NCBI GenBank assembly: GCA_964607835.1
Contig: CAZSLL010000011.1
Location: 1 to 41,929, forward strand
Source: DAOVFN01 sp964607835
GTDB taxonomy: Archaea > Aenigmatarchaeota > Aenigmatarchaeia > QMZP01
Direction of reading: 5' to 3'
DNA: 41,929 nucleotides
The position numbers and the translations under genes were made by a program. The notes under the pieces were generated by a model. It had not been told where the DNA came from and made no database searches. It saw nothing but the letters and a program-made list of their open reading frames with translations. This document shows, in pieces, positions 30,696-38,980 of this stretch (position 1 is the first letter of the stretch; the number at the start of each line of letters is the position of its first letter).

Positions 30696-31655
30696 ATGGC
30701 CGGGCTCAGGGTGCTGGGAAAGAGGCCTTACAGACATGGTGATGGCGCGGTCATCATTGGCCTCGGCATATACGGCGAGGGTGATGAGGGGAAGGAATCC
30801 CTTCTTGCCCAGGGAAGCGCCTATTTACCTTACGATGCCAGGGGAGTGAACATATTCTGCCAGGGTGTAGGAACCAACCACTACATATCCAAGCATTTTC
30901 TCAGGAAGGTGAGTCCCAGGGACGTGGCTTTGGCTGCACTGACCCCCACAGGGCACTGGCCCACTGGCGGGGAGTACGACCCCCGCAGGAACGCGGAGCA
31001 CATTAATATACTCGTTGATGAGGCGCCCGGGATGTTCCTCACAGATGATATAATCCTTTCCGCCCACAGCGCAGGTTGCAGGGACGCCTTTGAGGTGGCT
31101 TGCGGCAGGGACGACATAAAGGGAATACTGGCCTTCAGCCCTGCCAGGGACCTGTATGATGCATTCACCAGGAAATGGCACAACAGGTATGCTGCAAAGA
31201 TTCCATGGGTCACCGGCCCCCTTGTCAGGCACGAGGTGAACTGCAACGGGTGGCAAATCCCTGGCACGGAAAACACGGCCAAGTTCAGGCTGGAGAGCTT
31301 TCCCGCTCTTGTGAGAAACGTGAAGAGCGCGGGCCTGATGGACGATTATGTCAGGGAGGGGTTCCCGCCTGTCCTGATTTTCCACGGAACCCATGACCAG
31401 AGAGTCCCATACCATCACGCAGAGGCACTGAAAGAGCGGCTGGAGGAGAACGGTGTGGAGCATGAGCTCGTCCCCGTTGATTCCGGCCATTATCCATTCC
31501 TTACAGTGGATGAGCTGGATGTGGTCAGGCCAGGGGTCAGGGAGTTCTTTGGCAGGTTGATTGGACAGGAGAATCCGCCGGAAGGGGTAGCTGACAGATT
31601 GAGGAAGGATGTGGAAGGCTGGATGACCCGCAGGCTGAGGGAGCTGTACCTCTAG
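30696..31655 (+). CDS. alpha/beta hydrolase
   Basis: 319 residues. The catalytic triad can be placed: Ser in ILSAHSAGCRDAF (near 122), Asp in HGTHDQRVPYHH (near 228), His in DSGHYPFL (near 263). The nucleophile elbow is AHSAG rather than GxSxG, a tolerated variation. VLIFHGTHDQRVP is typical of dienelactone hydrolase/prolyl peptidase-like enzymes. No signal peptide. Substrate unknown. The stop overlaps the end of the convergent ileS gene by four bases. Confidence 0.75.
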   Translation: MAGLRVLGKRPYRHGDGAVIIGLGIYGEGDEGKESLLAQGSAYLPYDARGVNIFCQGVGTNHYISKHFLRKVSPRDVALAALTPTGHWPTGGEYDPRRNAEHINILVDEAPGMFLTDDIILSAHSAGCRDAFEVACGRDDIKGILAFSPARDLYDAFTRKWHNRYAAKIPWVTGPLVRHEVNCNGWQIPGTENTAKFRLESFPALVRNVKSAGLMDDYVREGFPPVLIFHGTHDQRVPYHHAEALKERLEENGVEHELVPVDSGHYPFLTVDELDVVRPGVREFFGRLIGQENPPEGVADRLRKDVEGWMTRRLRELYL

Positions 31656-34516
31656 GCCTTTGAGAAGCCCACCTGGACTGTACCGCCCTGGAACTCGCAT
31701 TTGCCCCTGCTCTTTCCGGTGAGCCCGTACTTCACTGAGGAGGCGCCCACTCCCTGCAGGATTTCCCCCTCATGCTTCCTGAGGGCCTTCTCTGTCTCTT
31801 TGTCCGCCTGGAGTTCCAGCACAATGCTCTCTGTGACCCTTAGGCCCTCTTTTTTCCTCATTACCTGCACGGTCCTGACCAGCTCCCTTACCAGGGCCTG
31901 GTCCCAGAGAACGTCCCCAAGGCCCAGCCTCCCTCCAGGGAACTCCTTCATGCTGCTTGAGGTCTTCTGCAGTAGCCTCACCTCAGCAACGTTGCCCATG
32001 AACCTGATTGTCTCCCCGAGCTCCTCCACTGCCTTCCTGGTGTCCCTGTCCTTTGGGTGAATGTGCACGGCCTCCAGGGGCCACTTGAGCTTGAGCTTCT
32101 CCTCCTCCCTGAGGGAGTTCATGGACTCTATGAGCTGCTTCACGGTTTCCATTCCCTTCTCCAGGTCCTTGTCAACAAGGGCCTTTTCCTGCTTTGGCCA
32201 GTCCTCTGCGTGCACGGACTGCTCACTGCCAGTGAGCTCCTGGTATATCCTCTCGGTCATGAAGGGCGCGACAGGGGCCATTATCCTCATGAGCCTGTCC
32301 ATGGTGTAGTGCAGGGCGTATTCAGCTCCTGCCCTGTCCTTTCCCCTGTACCAGGGGGATAGCCTCTCCCTCACCAGCTTCACGTACCACCTTGAGAGGT
32401 CGCTGAGTATGAAGTCCCCGGTCTCTGACACCAGCCTGTGAATCTGGTAGACCTTGGCGTCTTCTGTGCGGTCCAGGAGACTGTTCACCCTGCTCATAAT
32501 CCACCTGTCCTCTGGCCTGAGGGAGGGCTTCTGCCTGGGGGCCTTTGGCGCGTAGGCCTTCGTGAACTGGAACACGTTCCAGAGCACGTTGAAGAGCTTG
32601 CTGGTCTCCCTGGCACTCTCCCAGTTGAAATAGAAATCGTCCCATGGGGCGCTGCTCATGAGGTAGAACCTCAGCACGTCCCTGCCGTACCTCTCAACCA
32701 CCTGGGCAGGAGTTACCACGTTTCCCTTGGACTTGGACATCTTGAGTCCCTTGGAGTCCAGCACGAACCCGTGGAGCATTATGGTCCCGAACGGGGACCT
32801 GTCGAATGTTAGCACACTGGTTATCATCTGGGAGTTCCACCATCCCCTGACCTGGTCAGGCCCCTCTGTCTGGAAATGCGATGGCCAGAGCCTCTCGTAA
32901 AGTGCCTTCTTCCTCGGGTACTCGAGAGCTGCCCATGTGGAGACCCCTGAATCGAACCACACGTCCAGCACGTCAGGCGTCCTTTTCATGGCCTTGCCGC
33001 ATTTCCCACACTTCAGTTTCACCCTGTCTATCTCAGGCCTGTGGAAGTCAATCTCTTTATCGAGGCCCGCCCTCTTCCTGAGCTCCTGGAACGAGCCGAT
33101 TACCTCAATCTCCCCGCAGGCGCACTCCCATATTGGCAGGGGAATACCCCAGTACCTCTGCCTGGACACTGGCCAGTCCCCGAGGTTCTGGAGCCAGTTC
33201 CTGAACCTCCTTCCTGCCCACTCAGGGACCCAGCTTACCTTTGAGTTCTCCTCGAGAAGCTTCTTCCTTACCCCGGTTATTTTGAAGAACCACTGGGGAA
33301 CGCTTATCTGCAGCAGCGGGGATGAGCACCTCCAGCACATGGGGTACTCGTGGCTCACGGGCTCCTTCCTGATGAGCATGTCCCTTTCAGAGAGCTTCTG
33401 GATTATTATGGGGTCAGCGTCCTTGACAAACCTCCCCTCGAGCCATTTCCCCGCCTCCTTTGCAAAGGTCCCGTCCATGCAGACAGGAGAAATCCTGGGG
33501 AGCCCTTCCTGCACCCCTACCTGGTAGTCCTCTGCTCCGTGCCCCGGGGCTGTGTGCACAAGGCCCGTCCCTGCCTCCAGGGTCACGTACCTGGCCGAGG
33601 TCACCACCCTGTGCGCCCCCTCCAGACCCTGTATGGCCGGGACAAGGTCCTTAAGGGGGTGCTCGTAAAGCGTGCCTGAGAGGTCGTCACCTGAGATAGT
33701 CTGCACAGTGGTGTAGGATTCGATTCCCGCCTTCTCCATGAACGTGTCCACGAGCTCTGTTGCGATTATGTACTTCTCGCCCGAGGGTACCTCAACCATG
33801 GAGTATGAATATGTGGGGTGGACCATTATGCCCGTGTTCGCCGGAAGGGTCCATGGCGTGGTGGTCCAGATTATGAAGAACTCCCTTTCCTTGCCCTTTA
33901 TGGGGAACTTGACATATACCGAGTCGTCAGTGACGTTCTGGTACTCTATCTCGTTGTAGGAGACAGCGGTTGCGCACCTGGGGCAAACGTGCACGGGGTA
34001 GAGCCCCTTGTACAGCAGGCCCTTCTCGTGTGCCCTCCTGAACGTGAACCAGGCCCCCTCTATGTAGCTGTTATGCAGGGTTATGTAGGGCCTGTCCCAG
34101 TCCATCCACACCCCCAGGTTTGCGAACTCCCTGCTCATCACACCTATGAACTGCGTGGCGAACTCCCTGCACTTCTTAATGAACTTCGCTGCCCCATAGG
34201 CCTCGATGTCCCTCTTGCTCGAGAACCCCAGCCTCTTCTCCACCTGGTGCTCTATGGGCGTTCCGTGGCTGTCGTACCCTGGCTGGTCCCACACGTCGAA
34301 GCCCTGCATCCTCCAGAACCTGATGTAGGAGTCCTTGATAATCTTGTTCCATCCCGTGCCCATGTGTATGTTGCCCGTGGCGTATGGAGGGCCGTCAGCG
34401 AAGAAGAATGGCTTTCCGCATGCCCTCTTCTTCTTGACCTTCCTGTAGGTGCCCTTCTTTTCCCACTCCTTCAGCACGGCCTCCTCCAGGCCCTGGGGGT
34501 CGAACCTATCGAACAT
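31652..34516 (-). CDS. ileS: isoleucyl-tRNA synthetase
   Basis: 954 residues. Class I signatures: the HIGH-type site GPPYATGNIHMGTGWNKII near residue 42, and KMSKS in KGLKMSKSKGNVV near 597. The GWDSHGTP-like segment WDQPGYDSHGTPIEHQVEKR, the editing domain (WTTTPWTLPANTGIMVHP, near 217) and the anticodon-binding segment are present. Cys residues in ECACGEIEV and KCGKCGKAM form zinc-type knuckles. The length is slightly short of the usual 1000 or more, with a reduced C-terminal region. It charges tRNA-Ile. The start at 34516 has GGTGGAG upstream. Confidence 0.95.
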   Translation of the reverse strand: MFDRFDPQGLEEAVLKEWEKKGTYRKVKKKRACGKPFFFADGPPYATGNIHMGTGWNKIIKDSYIRFWRMQGFDVWDQPGYDSHGTPIEHQVEKRLGFSSKRDIEAYGAAKFIKKCREFATQFIGVMSREFANLGVWMDWDRPYITLHNSYIEGAWFTFRRAHEKGLLYKGLYPVHVCPRCATAVSYNEIEYQNVTDDSVYVKFPIKGKEREFFIIWTTTPWTLPANTGIMVHPTYSYSMVEVPSGEKYIIATELVDTFMEKAGIESYTTVQTISGDDLSGTLYEHPLKDLVPAIQGLEGAHRVVTSARYVTLEAGTGLVHTAPGHGAEDYQVGVQEGLPRISPVCMDGTFAKEAGKWLEGRFVKDADPIIIQKLSERDMLIRKEPVSHEYPMCWRCSSPLLQISVPQWFFKITGVRKKLLEENSKVSWVPEWAGRRFRNWLQNLGDWPVSRQRYWGIPLPIWECACGEIEVIGSFQELRKRAGLDKEIDFHRPEIDRVKLKCGKCGKAMKRTPDVLDVWFDSGVSTWAALEYPRKKALYERLWPSHFQTEGPDQVRGWWNSQMITSVLTFDRSPFGTIMLHGFVLDSKGLKMSKSKGNVVTPAQVVERYGRDVLRFYLMSSAPWDDFYFNWESARETSKLFNVLWNVFQFTKAYAPKAPRQKPSLRPEDRWIMSRVNSLLDRTEDAKVYQIHRLVSETGDFILSDLSRWYVKLVRERLSPWYRGKDRAGAEYALHYTMDRLMRIMAPVAPFMTERIYQELTGSEQSVHAEDWPKQEKALVDKDLEKGMETVKQLIESMNSLREEEKLKLKWPLEAVHIHPKDRDTRKAVEELGETIRFMGNVAEVRLLQKTSSSMKEFPGGRLGLGDVLWDQALVRELVRTVQVMRKKEGLRVTESIVLELQADKETEKALRKHEGEILQGVGASSVKYGLTGKSRGKCEFQGGTVQVGFSKA

Positions 34517-34561
34517 CGCTCCACCGTTCCCTTTAACTAATGATTTTGTGGGTTATGCTTA

Positions 34562-34807
34562 TTAATAGTATCCGATTCGCTCGGCAAGCCTCCTGGCAAA
34601 GGGCATCCACACGCAGAAAGCCCCCGGGTTCCCTGTCCCCGCAGCTTCTCTCAGCCTGGGCAGGATAAACCTTTTCATTGCCTCCAGGGAGCCATTCCCT
34701 TCGTATATGCTCTCAATGTCCATTTCAATCATATCCGGGTAAAGCACGTACGCCTGGAACCTGTCAGGCAGGGATCCGTGCACCACCCTTTTCATCAAAA
34801 CCAGCAT
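34562..34807 (-). CDS. small hypothetical protein
   Basis: 81 residues starting MLVLMKRVVHGSLPDRFQAY. There is no recognised motif; the composition is normal, ending AFCVWMPFARRLAERIGYY. A strong GGAGGTG at 34821-34827 (minus strand) lies 13 bases before the ATG. The same site could instead start a 17-codon frame at 34817. A stop just upstream limits the frame to this start or a later one. It lies between the NYN gene and ileS on the same strand. Moderately likely to be real. Confidence 0.4.
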   Translation of the reverse strand: MLVLMKRVVHGSLPDRFQAYVLYPDMIEMDIESIYEGNGSLEAMKRFILPRLREAAGTGNPGAFCVWMPFARRLAERIGYY

Positions 34808-34911
34808 AGCGGTTCATCTGTCCACCTCCATATTCTTGAAGAAAGCGCTTTCAGGCGCAGGAGATTCAGGTCTGAGAAAGCAGGGGCCTCTGTCAACCCA
34901 GGATCCGGCAT

Positions 34912-35496
34912 TCACCCTTCATCTGAATCCCCTGATACTATTCTGTAGCCAGAATTTAAAAGCTTTAGTGTCTCTTCCCTCTGGTTGTCAATGGTCCTTT
35001 CGCCCCGCATGACAGAGTCCCTGTATCCTATGTACCTTCTCATGTCCTTCGAGAAGCTCTCTATTATATCAATCGGGAGTATCAGTGACCTGTCAGCCGC
35101 CTCAACTATTTCAGCGCTCATCTTGTGCTCGAGGGCGATGGCTATTGTGCTCTTTCCCTCTTTTTGGGCGATTGCATGGTGACTCGCCAGGTCGCTGTCC
35201 CCTGAGGCTATGCATATGCTTTCAATATCCGCATTGTACACCAGGCTCTCCACCTTCTTCTTTATCTTGAAATCAGCGTAACCCTCTCCTGTCCCCGGCC
35301 AGAAGGCGAACGGCGGGCCTAAAGCTATGCCTTCCATGTGCTTGTTCCTCTGGTCAAGGTAGAAAACCTTCTCAGATACCTCTCCCTCATGCTCAAGATA
35401 GCAGAGCGAGAGGTCCAGCACCGGGGCTACCAGGGGCGATTCCCAGTACCTGTGTATTACGTTGTTTCCGTCAACCAGCAGGGCTATTTTGCCCAT
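34912..35496 (-). CDS. NYN-domain (PIN-like) protein
   Basis: 194 residues. IALLVDGNNVIHRYW at the start and SICIASGDSDLASHHAIAQK near residue 95 are the two acid-bearing motifs of the NYN/LabA (DUF88) nuclease family, which shares the PIN fold and acts on RNA in known cases. The tail (MRRYIGYRDSVMRGERTIDN) is charged. The start has AGGAGGTAAA just upstream (minus strand near 35500), a strong ribosome site. It is divergent from kae1. Target RNA unknown. Confidence 0.75.
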   Translation of the reverse strand: MGKIALLVDGNNVIHRYWESPLVAPVLDLSLCYLEHEGEVSEKVFYLDQRNKHMEGIALGPPFAFWPGTGEGYADFKIKKKVESLVYNADIESICIASGDSDLASHHAIAQKEGKSTIAIALEHKMSAEIVEAADRSLILPIDIIESFSKDMRRYIGYRDSVMRGERTIDNQREETLKLLNSGYRIVSGDSDEG

Positions 35497-35545
35497 TTTA
35501 CCTCCTCCGAAAATGCTTATTAACAGATAACTTAATATGCTTTAC

Positions 35546-36523
35546 ATGAACTGCATAGGAATCGAGAGCACGGCACACACATTCGGGATTGGCATAGTTA
35601 ACGATAGGGGTAAAGTGCTGGCCAATGAGTGGGACACCTACAGGCCCCCTGGCGGGTGGGGAATCAAGCCCATGGACGCCGCAGCGCACCACTCAGAGGT
35701 TGGACAGGCAATCCTGGACAGGGCTCTGAAGAAGGCGGGCCTGTCCATTGATGATGCCTCCCTTGTGGCCTTTTCCCAGGGCCCGGGCCTTCCGCCCTGC
35801 CTGCACAGGGGACTGGATTTCGCCAGGGGCCTATCGGGCAGGGGAAGGCCGGTAATTGGTGTGAACCACTGCGTAGCCCACATAGAGATAGGAAGGCTGA
35901 AGTGCAGCCAGAGGGACCCTGTTGTCCTGTACACCTCAGGGGCAAACACCCAGGTCATCTCTTACGTTGAGGGAAGGTACCGATGCTTCGGGGAGACCAT
36001 GGACATTGGCATAGGAAACGCCCTGGACAAGTTCGGCAGGGAGATAGGGCTCGGCTTTCCCGCTGGCCCGAAAATAGAGGAGATTGCCAGGAAAGGGGCC
36101 TATAAAGAGCTGCCCTATACGGTCAAGGGCATGGACCTCTCCTTCACAGGAATAGTTACCGAGGCCGCCAGGAGGGTCAGGCAGGGGCAGAGCAAGGCTG
36201 ACATGTGTTTCTCGCTACAGGAGACCCTCTTTGCCATGGCCACAGAGGTCACTGAGAGGGCCCTTGCGCACACCAAAAAGAGCGAGATCCTCCTCACCGG
36301 AGGGGTGGCTGCCAACAGGAGGCTTCAGGACATGCTCTCCATAATGTGCAGGGAGCGGGGTGCTGATTTCGCTGCCGTGCCCAGGAATCTGGCCGGGGAC
36401 AACGGTGCCATGATAGCATGGACCGGGATTCTCATGCAGAAGGCTGGCATGGTGTCAAGAAAAGAAATCCTCTCCAGGCAGAGGACTGATGATGTGGACG
36501 CCCTCTGGGTGTCAGAGAAGTGA
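35546..36523 (+). CDS. kae1: Kae1/TsaD, tRNA threonylcarbamoyladenosine synthase subunit
   Basis: 325 residues from ATG 35546 (MNCIGIESTAHTFG); an ATG at 35537 is possible, but CTTATTA at 35515-35521 supports the later, leaderless start. The metal site NHCVAHIEIGR (two His, near residue 107), the ATP-binding YTSGANTQVI and GGVAANRRLQ motifs and the final NGAMIAWTG are standard. As part of KEOPS it makes the t6A base next to the anticodon in ANN-decoding tRNAs, including the tRNA-Ile charged by the neighbouring IleRS. The Bud32 kinase often fused in archaea is absent here. Its 3-prime end overlaps mdh by 12 bases (convergent). Confidence 0.93.
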   Translation: MNCIGIESTAHTFGIGIVNDRGKVLANEWDTYRPPGGWGIKPMDAAAHHSEVGQAILDRALKKAGLSIDDASLVAFSQGPGLPPCLHRGLDFARGLSGRGRPVIGVNHCVAHIEIGRLKCSQRDPVVLYTSGANTQVISYVEGRYRCFGETMDIGIGNALDKFGREIGLGFPAGPKIEEIARKGAYKELPYTVKGMDLSFTGIVTEAARRVRQGQSKADMCFSLQETLFAMATEVTERALAHTKKSEILLTGGVAANRRLQDMLSIMCRERGADFAAVPRNLAGDNGAMIAWTGILMQKAGMVSRKEILSRQRTDDVDALWVSEK

Positions 36524-37438
36524 GCATTTCCTGAGATTCTCTTTGATTATGCCGGCAGAGCGGGCAAATGCCTTTCTCGTGTCCTCGCTCAGCTCCAGCT
36601 CAACGACCTCTTTGATGCCTTCCCTGCCCAGCCTGGCTGGGACCCCGATGAACAGGCCCCTCTGGCCGTATTCCCCGTCCAGATAGGCAGATACCGGCAT
36701 TATCTCGCCCGAATCCCTGAGTATGGCCTCAACCATCCTCGCTATTGAGGCCCCTGGCGCGTAGAAGGCAGAGCATGTCTTTAGATGGGATATGACCTCT
36801 GTCCCTGAGTCCCTGGTTCTCTTCACTATTTCACCCAGCCTCTCAGCGGATACGGAATCTTCAGCTGGTTTTCCGCCCACCTTTGTGCGCTCCAGGCAGG
36901 GCACCATGGTGTCACCGTGGCTTCCCATTACCATGGCCTCTATCTCAGAGGGAGGCCTTCCTGTCTCAAGGGAGAGCAGGCACCTGAGCCTGGCCGAGTC
37001 CAGGACCCCTGCCATTCCCATGACCCTTTCTCTGGGAAATCCGAGTTCCCTGTAGGCCAGCATGGCCATCATGTCAAGGGGGTTTGTGATGACTATGGCT
37101 ATGGAGCCATGGGCGTGCTTCCTTATGTCACTGCACACCTTCCTGATTATGCCTGAGTTGACCTCCACGAGGTCCTCCCTGCTCATGCCGGGCTTCCTGG
37201 GCACGCCTGCAGTGACCACTACTATGTCGGAATCCCTGATGTCTGAGAAATCGTTCGAGCCCGTGACCCTTGCACTGCTCCCTGAGAGCGGGGTGCTGTG
37301 CTGGATATCCAGGGCCTTTCCCTGCGGTATTCCCTCCACTATATCCACAAGGCACACGTCAGCGAGGCCTGAGCCTGCTATTGCCATGGCTGCGGTTGAG
37401 CCCACGTTTCCTGCCCCTATGACTGACACCTTCTTCAT
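36512..37438 (-). CDS. mdh: malate dehydrogenase (NAD-type, LDH-like)
   Basis: 308 residues from ATG 37438, chosen for GGTGAT just upstream; a GTG at 37447 is the alternative. The Rossmann loop is KVSVIGAGNVGSTAA. GVPRKPGMSREDL with Arg at the specificity position points to malate rather than lactate. TNPLDMMA and the catalytic His in MGSHGDTMVP are present. It converts malate and oxaloacetate. The aminotransferase gene ends 9 bases upstream on the same strand, so oxaloacetate-linked reactions are co-encoded (aspartate transamination gives oxaloacetate). Confidence 0.9.
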   Translation of the reverse strand: MKKVSVIGAGNVGSTAAMAIAGSGLADVCLVDIVEGIPQGKALDIQHSTPLSGSSARVTGSNDFSDIRDSDIVVVTAGVPRKPGMSREDLVEVNSGIIRKVCSDIRKHAHGSIAIVITNPLDMMAMLAYRELGFPRERVMGMAGVLDSARLRCLLSLETGRPPSEIEAMVMGSHGDTMVPCLERTKVGGKPAEDSVSAERLGEIVKRTRDSGTEVISHLKTCSAFYAPGASIARMVEAILRDSGEIMPVSAYLDGEYGQRGLFIGVPARLGREGIKEVVELELSEDTRKAFARSAGIIKENLRKCSLL

Positions 37439-37447
37439 AGCTATCAC

Positions 37448-38596
37448 CTAAGCTGAATAATCTCCGGCGAAATCCGCCAGCCTCCTGCACCCTTCCTCGA
37501 GCCTCTCCATGGTTTCTGTGTAGCTGAGCCTTATGTGCCCGGGCATGCCGAAGGCAGAGCCAGGGACAGCGGCAACTCCGGCCTCCTCGAGGAGCCTCCT
37601 GCAGAATCCCAGGTCCTCCTGCTGGGGAATGCTGGGGAAGACATAAAATGCTCCCCCTGGTGCGGTGCAGGAGAATCCCTCCATGGTGTTGAGCTCCCTG
37701 ACCAGGAAATCCCTCCTTTCCCTTAATCCCTCCATAATCCCGCGGGGATTATAATCCCCCCTGAGGGCGTTGATTGCGGCCCTCTGAACGATGGAGCACG
37801 CGTTTGAGGTTGACTGGCTCTGGAGCCTTCCCATGGCCTTTATGGCTTCCTCAGGTCCGGCGCAGTATCCAATCCTCCATCCAGGTATGGCGTGACTCTT
37901 GCTCAGGCCGTTCACAGTGAAGGTGAGCCCGCGTATTCCCTCACTAAGCGAGGCCGGTGAGACGTGCTCTCCCTCATAGATGAGCTTCTCGTATATCTCG
38001 TCAGAAACGAGCAGGACTCCCCTCTCCTGGCAGAATCCCGCCAGCTCCTCTATTGCTTTCCTTGATGCAACAGTGCCCGAGGGGTTTCCCGGCGAGTTCA
38101 GGATTATCGCCCTCGTCTTCTCTGTGCACCCCTGCTTTATGGAGTCCATGTCCAGGCTGAATCCCTCTCCGGGCTCTGAGAACAAAGGCACCCCTCCGGC
38201 AAGCCTGACCATCTCAGGATAGCTTACCCAGTAGGGCTTTGGGATTATAACCTCGTCCCCGGGGTTCAGCACGGCCTGAAAGAGGTTGAAAAGGGCCTGC
38301 TTCGCTCCTGCAGTTATTATGACCTCGGCCGGCGAGCATTCCACGCCGTTCTCCCGCTTTAGCTTCTCGCACACTGCCTGCCTGAGCTCCGGAAGGCCTG
38401 ATGACGGGGTGTAACCTGCGTCATCTTCGCTGGCTGCCCTGCACACCTCCTGCCTGAGCCTATCCGGCGGGGGGAAATCTGGCTGGCCCGCGCCCAGGTC
38501 CACGATATCCCTTCCCTGCGCCTTCAGCTCTTTTGCCCTGGCTGATATGGCAAGGGTCGGGGAGTCTGGTATGGATTTTGCCCTTTCAGAGAGCAT
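37448..38596 (-). CDS. aspartate aminotransferase-like class I aminotransferase
   Basis: 382 residues from ATG 38596, chosen because ATTTAAAT at 38617-38624 is 21-28 bases upstream (leaderless). Fold type I pyridoxal-phosphate enzyme: DLGAGQPDFPPP at the start, NSPGNPSGTV (substrate pocket Asn, near 157), DEIYEKLIYEG (near 190), the PLP Lys in NGLSKSHAIPGWRIGYCAG (near 222) and the terminal Arg of HIRLSYTE. It belongs to the group with aspartate, alanine and aromatic specificity. Co-location with malate dehydrogenase supports aspartate to oxaloacetate to malate. Confidence 0.9.
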   Translation of the reverse strand: MLSERAKSIPDSPTLAISARAKELKAQGRDIVDLGAGQPDFPPPDRLRQEVCRAASEDDAGYTPSSGLPELRQAVCEKLKRENGVECSPAEVIITAGAKQALFNLFQAVLNPGDEVIIPKPYWVSYPEMVRLAGGVPLFSEPGEGFSLDMDSIKQGCTEKTRAIILNSPGNPSGTVASRKAIEELAGFCQERGVLLVSDEIYEKLIYEGEHVSPASLSEGIRGLTFTVNGLSKSHAIPGWRIGYCAGPEEAIKAMGRLQSQSTSNACSIVQRAAINALRGDYNPRGIMEGLRERRDFLVRELNTMEGFSCTAPGGAFYVFPSIPQQEDLGFCRRLLEEAGVAAVPGSAFGMPGHIRLSYTETMERLEEGCRRLADFAGDYSA

Positions 38597-38616
38597 GTTA
38601 AAGCCTTGGGAAATGG

Positions 38617-38624
38617 ATTTAAAT
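38617..38624 (-). promoter_or_regulatory. TATA box of the aminotransferase gene
   Basis: ATTTAAAT palindrome, 21-28 bases before the ATG at 38596 on the minus strand; this spacing also decides the start codon. Confidence 0.6.
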
Positions 38625-38639
38625 GCTGTCATGAACTGA

Positions 38640-38874
38640 AAACCAATGGTTAATTATCACTCAGGGTCAACGGAAAGGCTTAAATATTAATTAATTAGTA
38701 TTTCACTACTCAGTGATGACATATGTCGCATTAACAGAATATCATGCTATCCAAATTCACAAACCAAACCCAGTCAAACCGGAAAGAAGCGAACGCATCT
38801 ATCCGGTAAACCCTTAATGGGGGCAACAAACACGCCGGGCACTGAAGGCCAAAACCAACGAAAGGAGGTGGACG
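38640..38874. other. non-coding stretch before the lipoprotein genes
   Basis: An AT-rich promoter-like part (TTAAATATTAATTAATTAG, near 38682-38700) is followed by about 150 bases with no gene. It ends in the strong Shine-Dalgarno AAAGGAGGTG at 38861-38870. Weak repeats such as ACCGG occur, but I see no defined RNA. Confidence 0.4.
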
Positions 38875-38934
38875 GTGATTCCATTAGGCCTGAGAGTGCG
38901 CATGGCGCGGTTTTTGCTAATAAATAATGTCTGA
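38875..38934 (+). CDS. possible 19-residue leader peptide
   Basis: A GTG at 38875 follows AAAGGAGGTG (38861-38870) at ideal spacing and opens a 19-codon frame ending TGA at 38932-38934 (MIPLGLRVRMARFLLINNV). It lies directly before the TPR lipoprotein gene, overlapping its longest possible frame. The strength of the ribosome site is the evidence. It could be a translated leader that controls the next gene. Confidence 0.35.
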   Translation: MIPLGLRVRMARFLLINNV

Positions 38935-38980
38935 CGTTTTCTACCGAACCATTTTCAAAGAGAGGAAGGAGGAAAGAGCC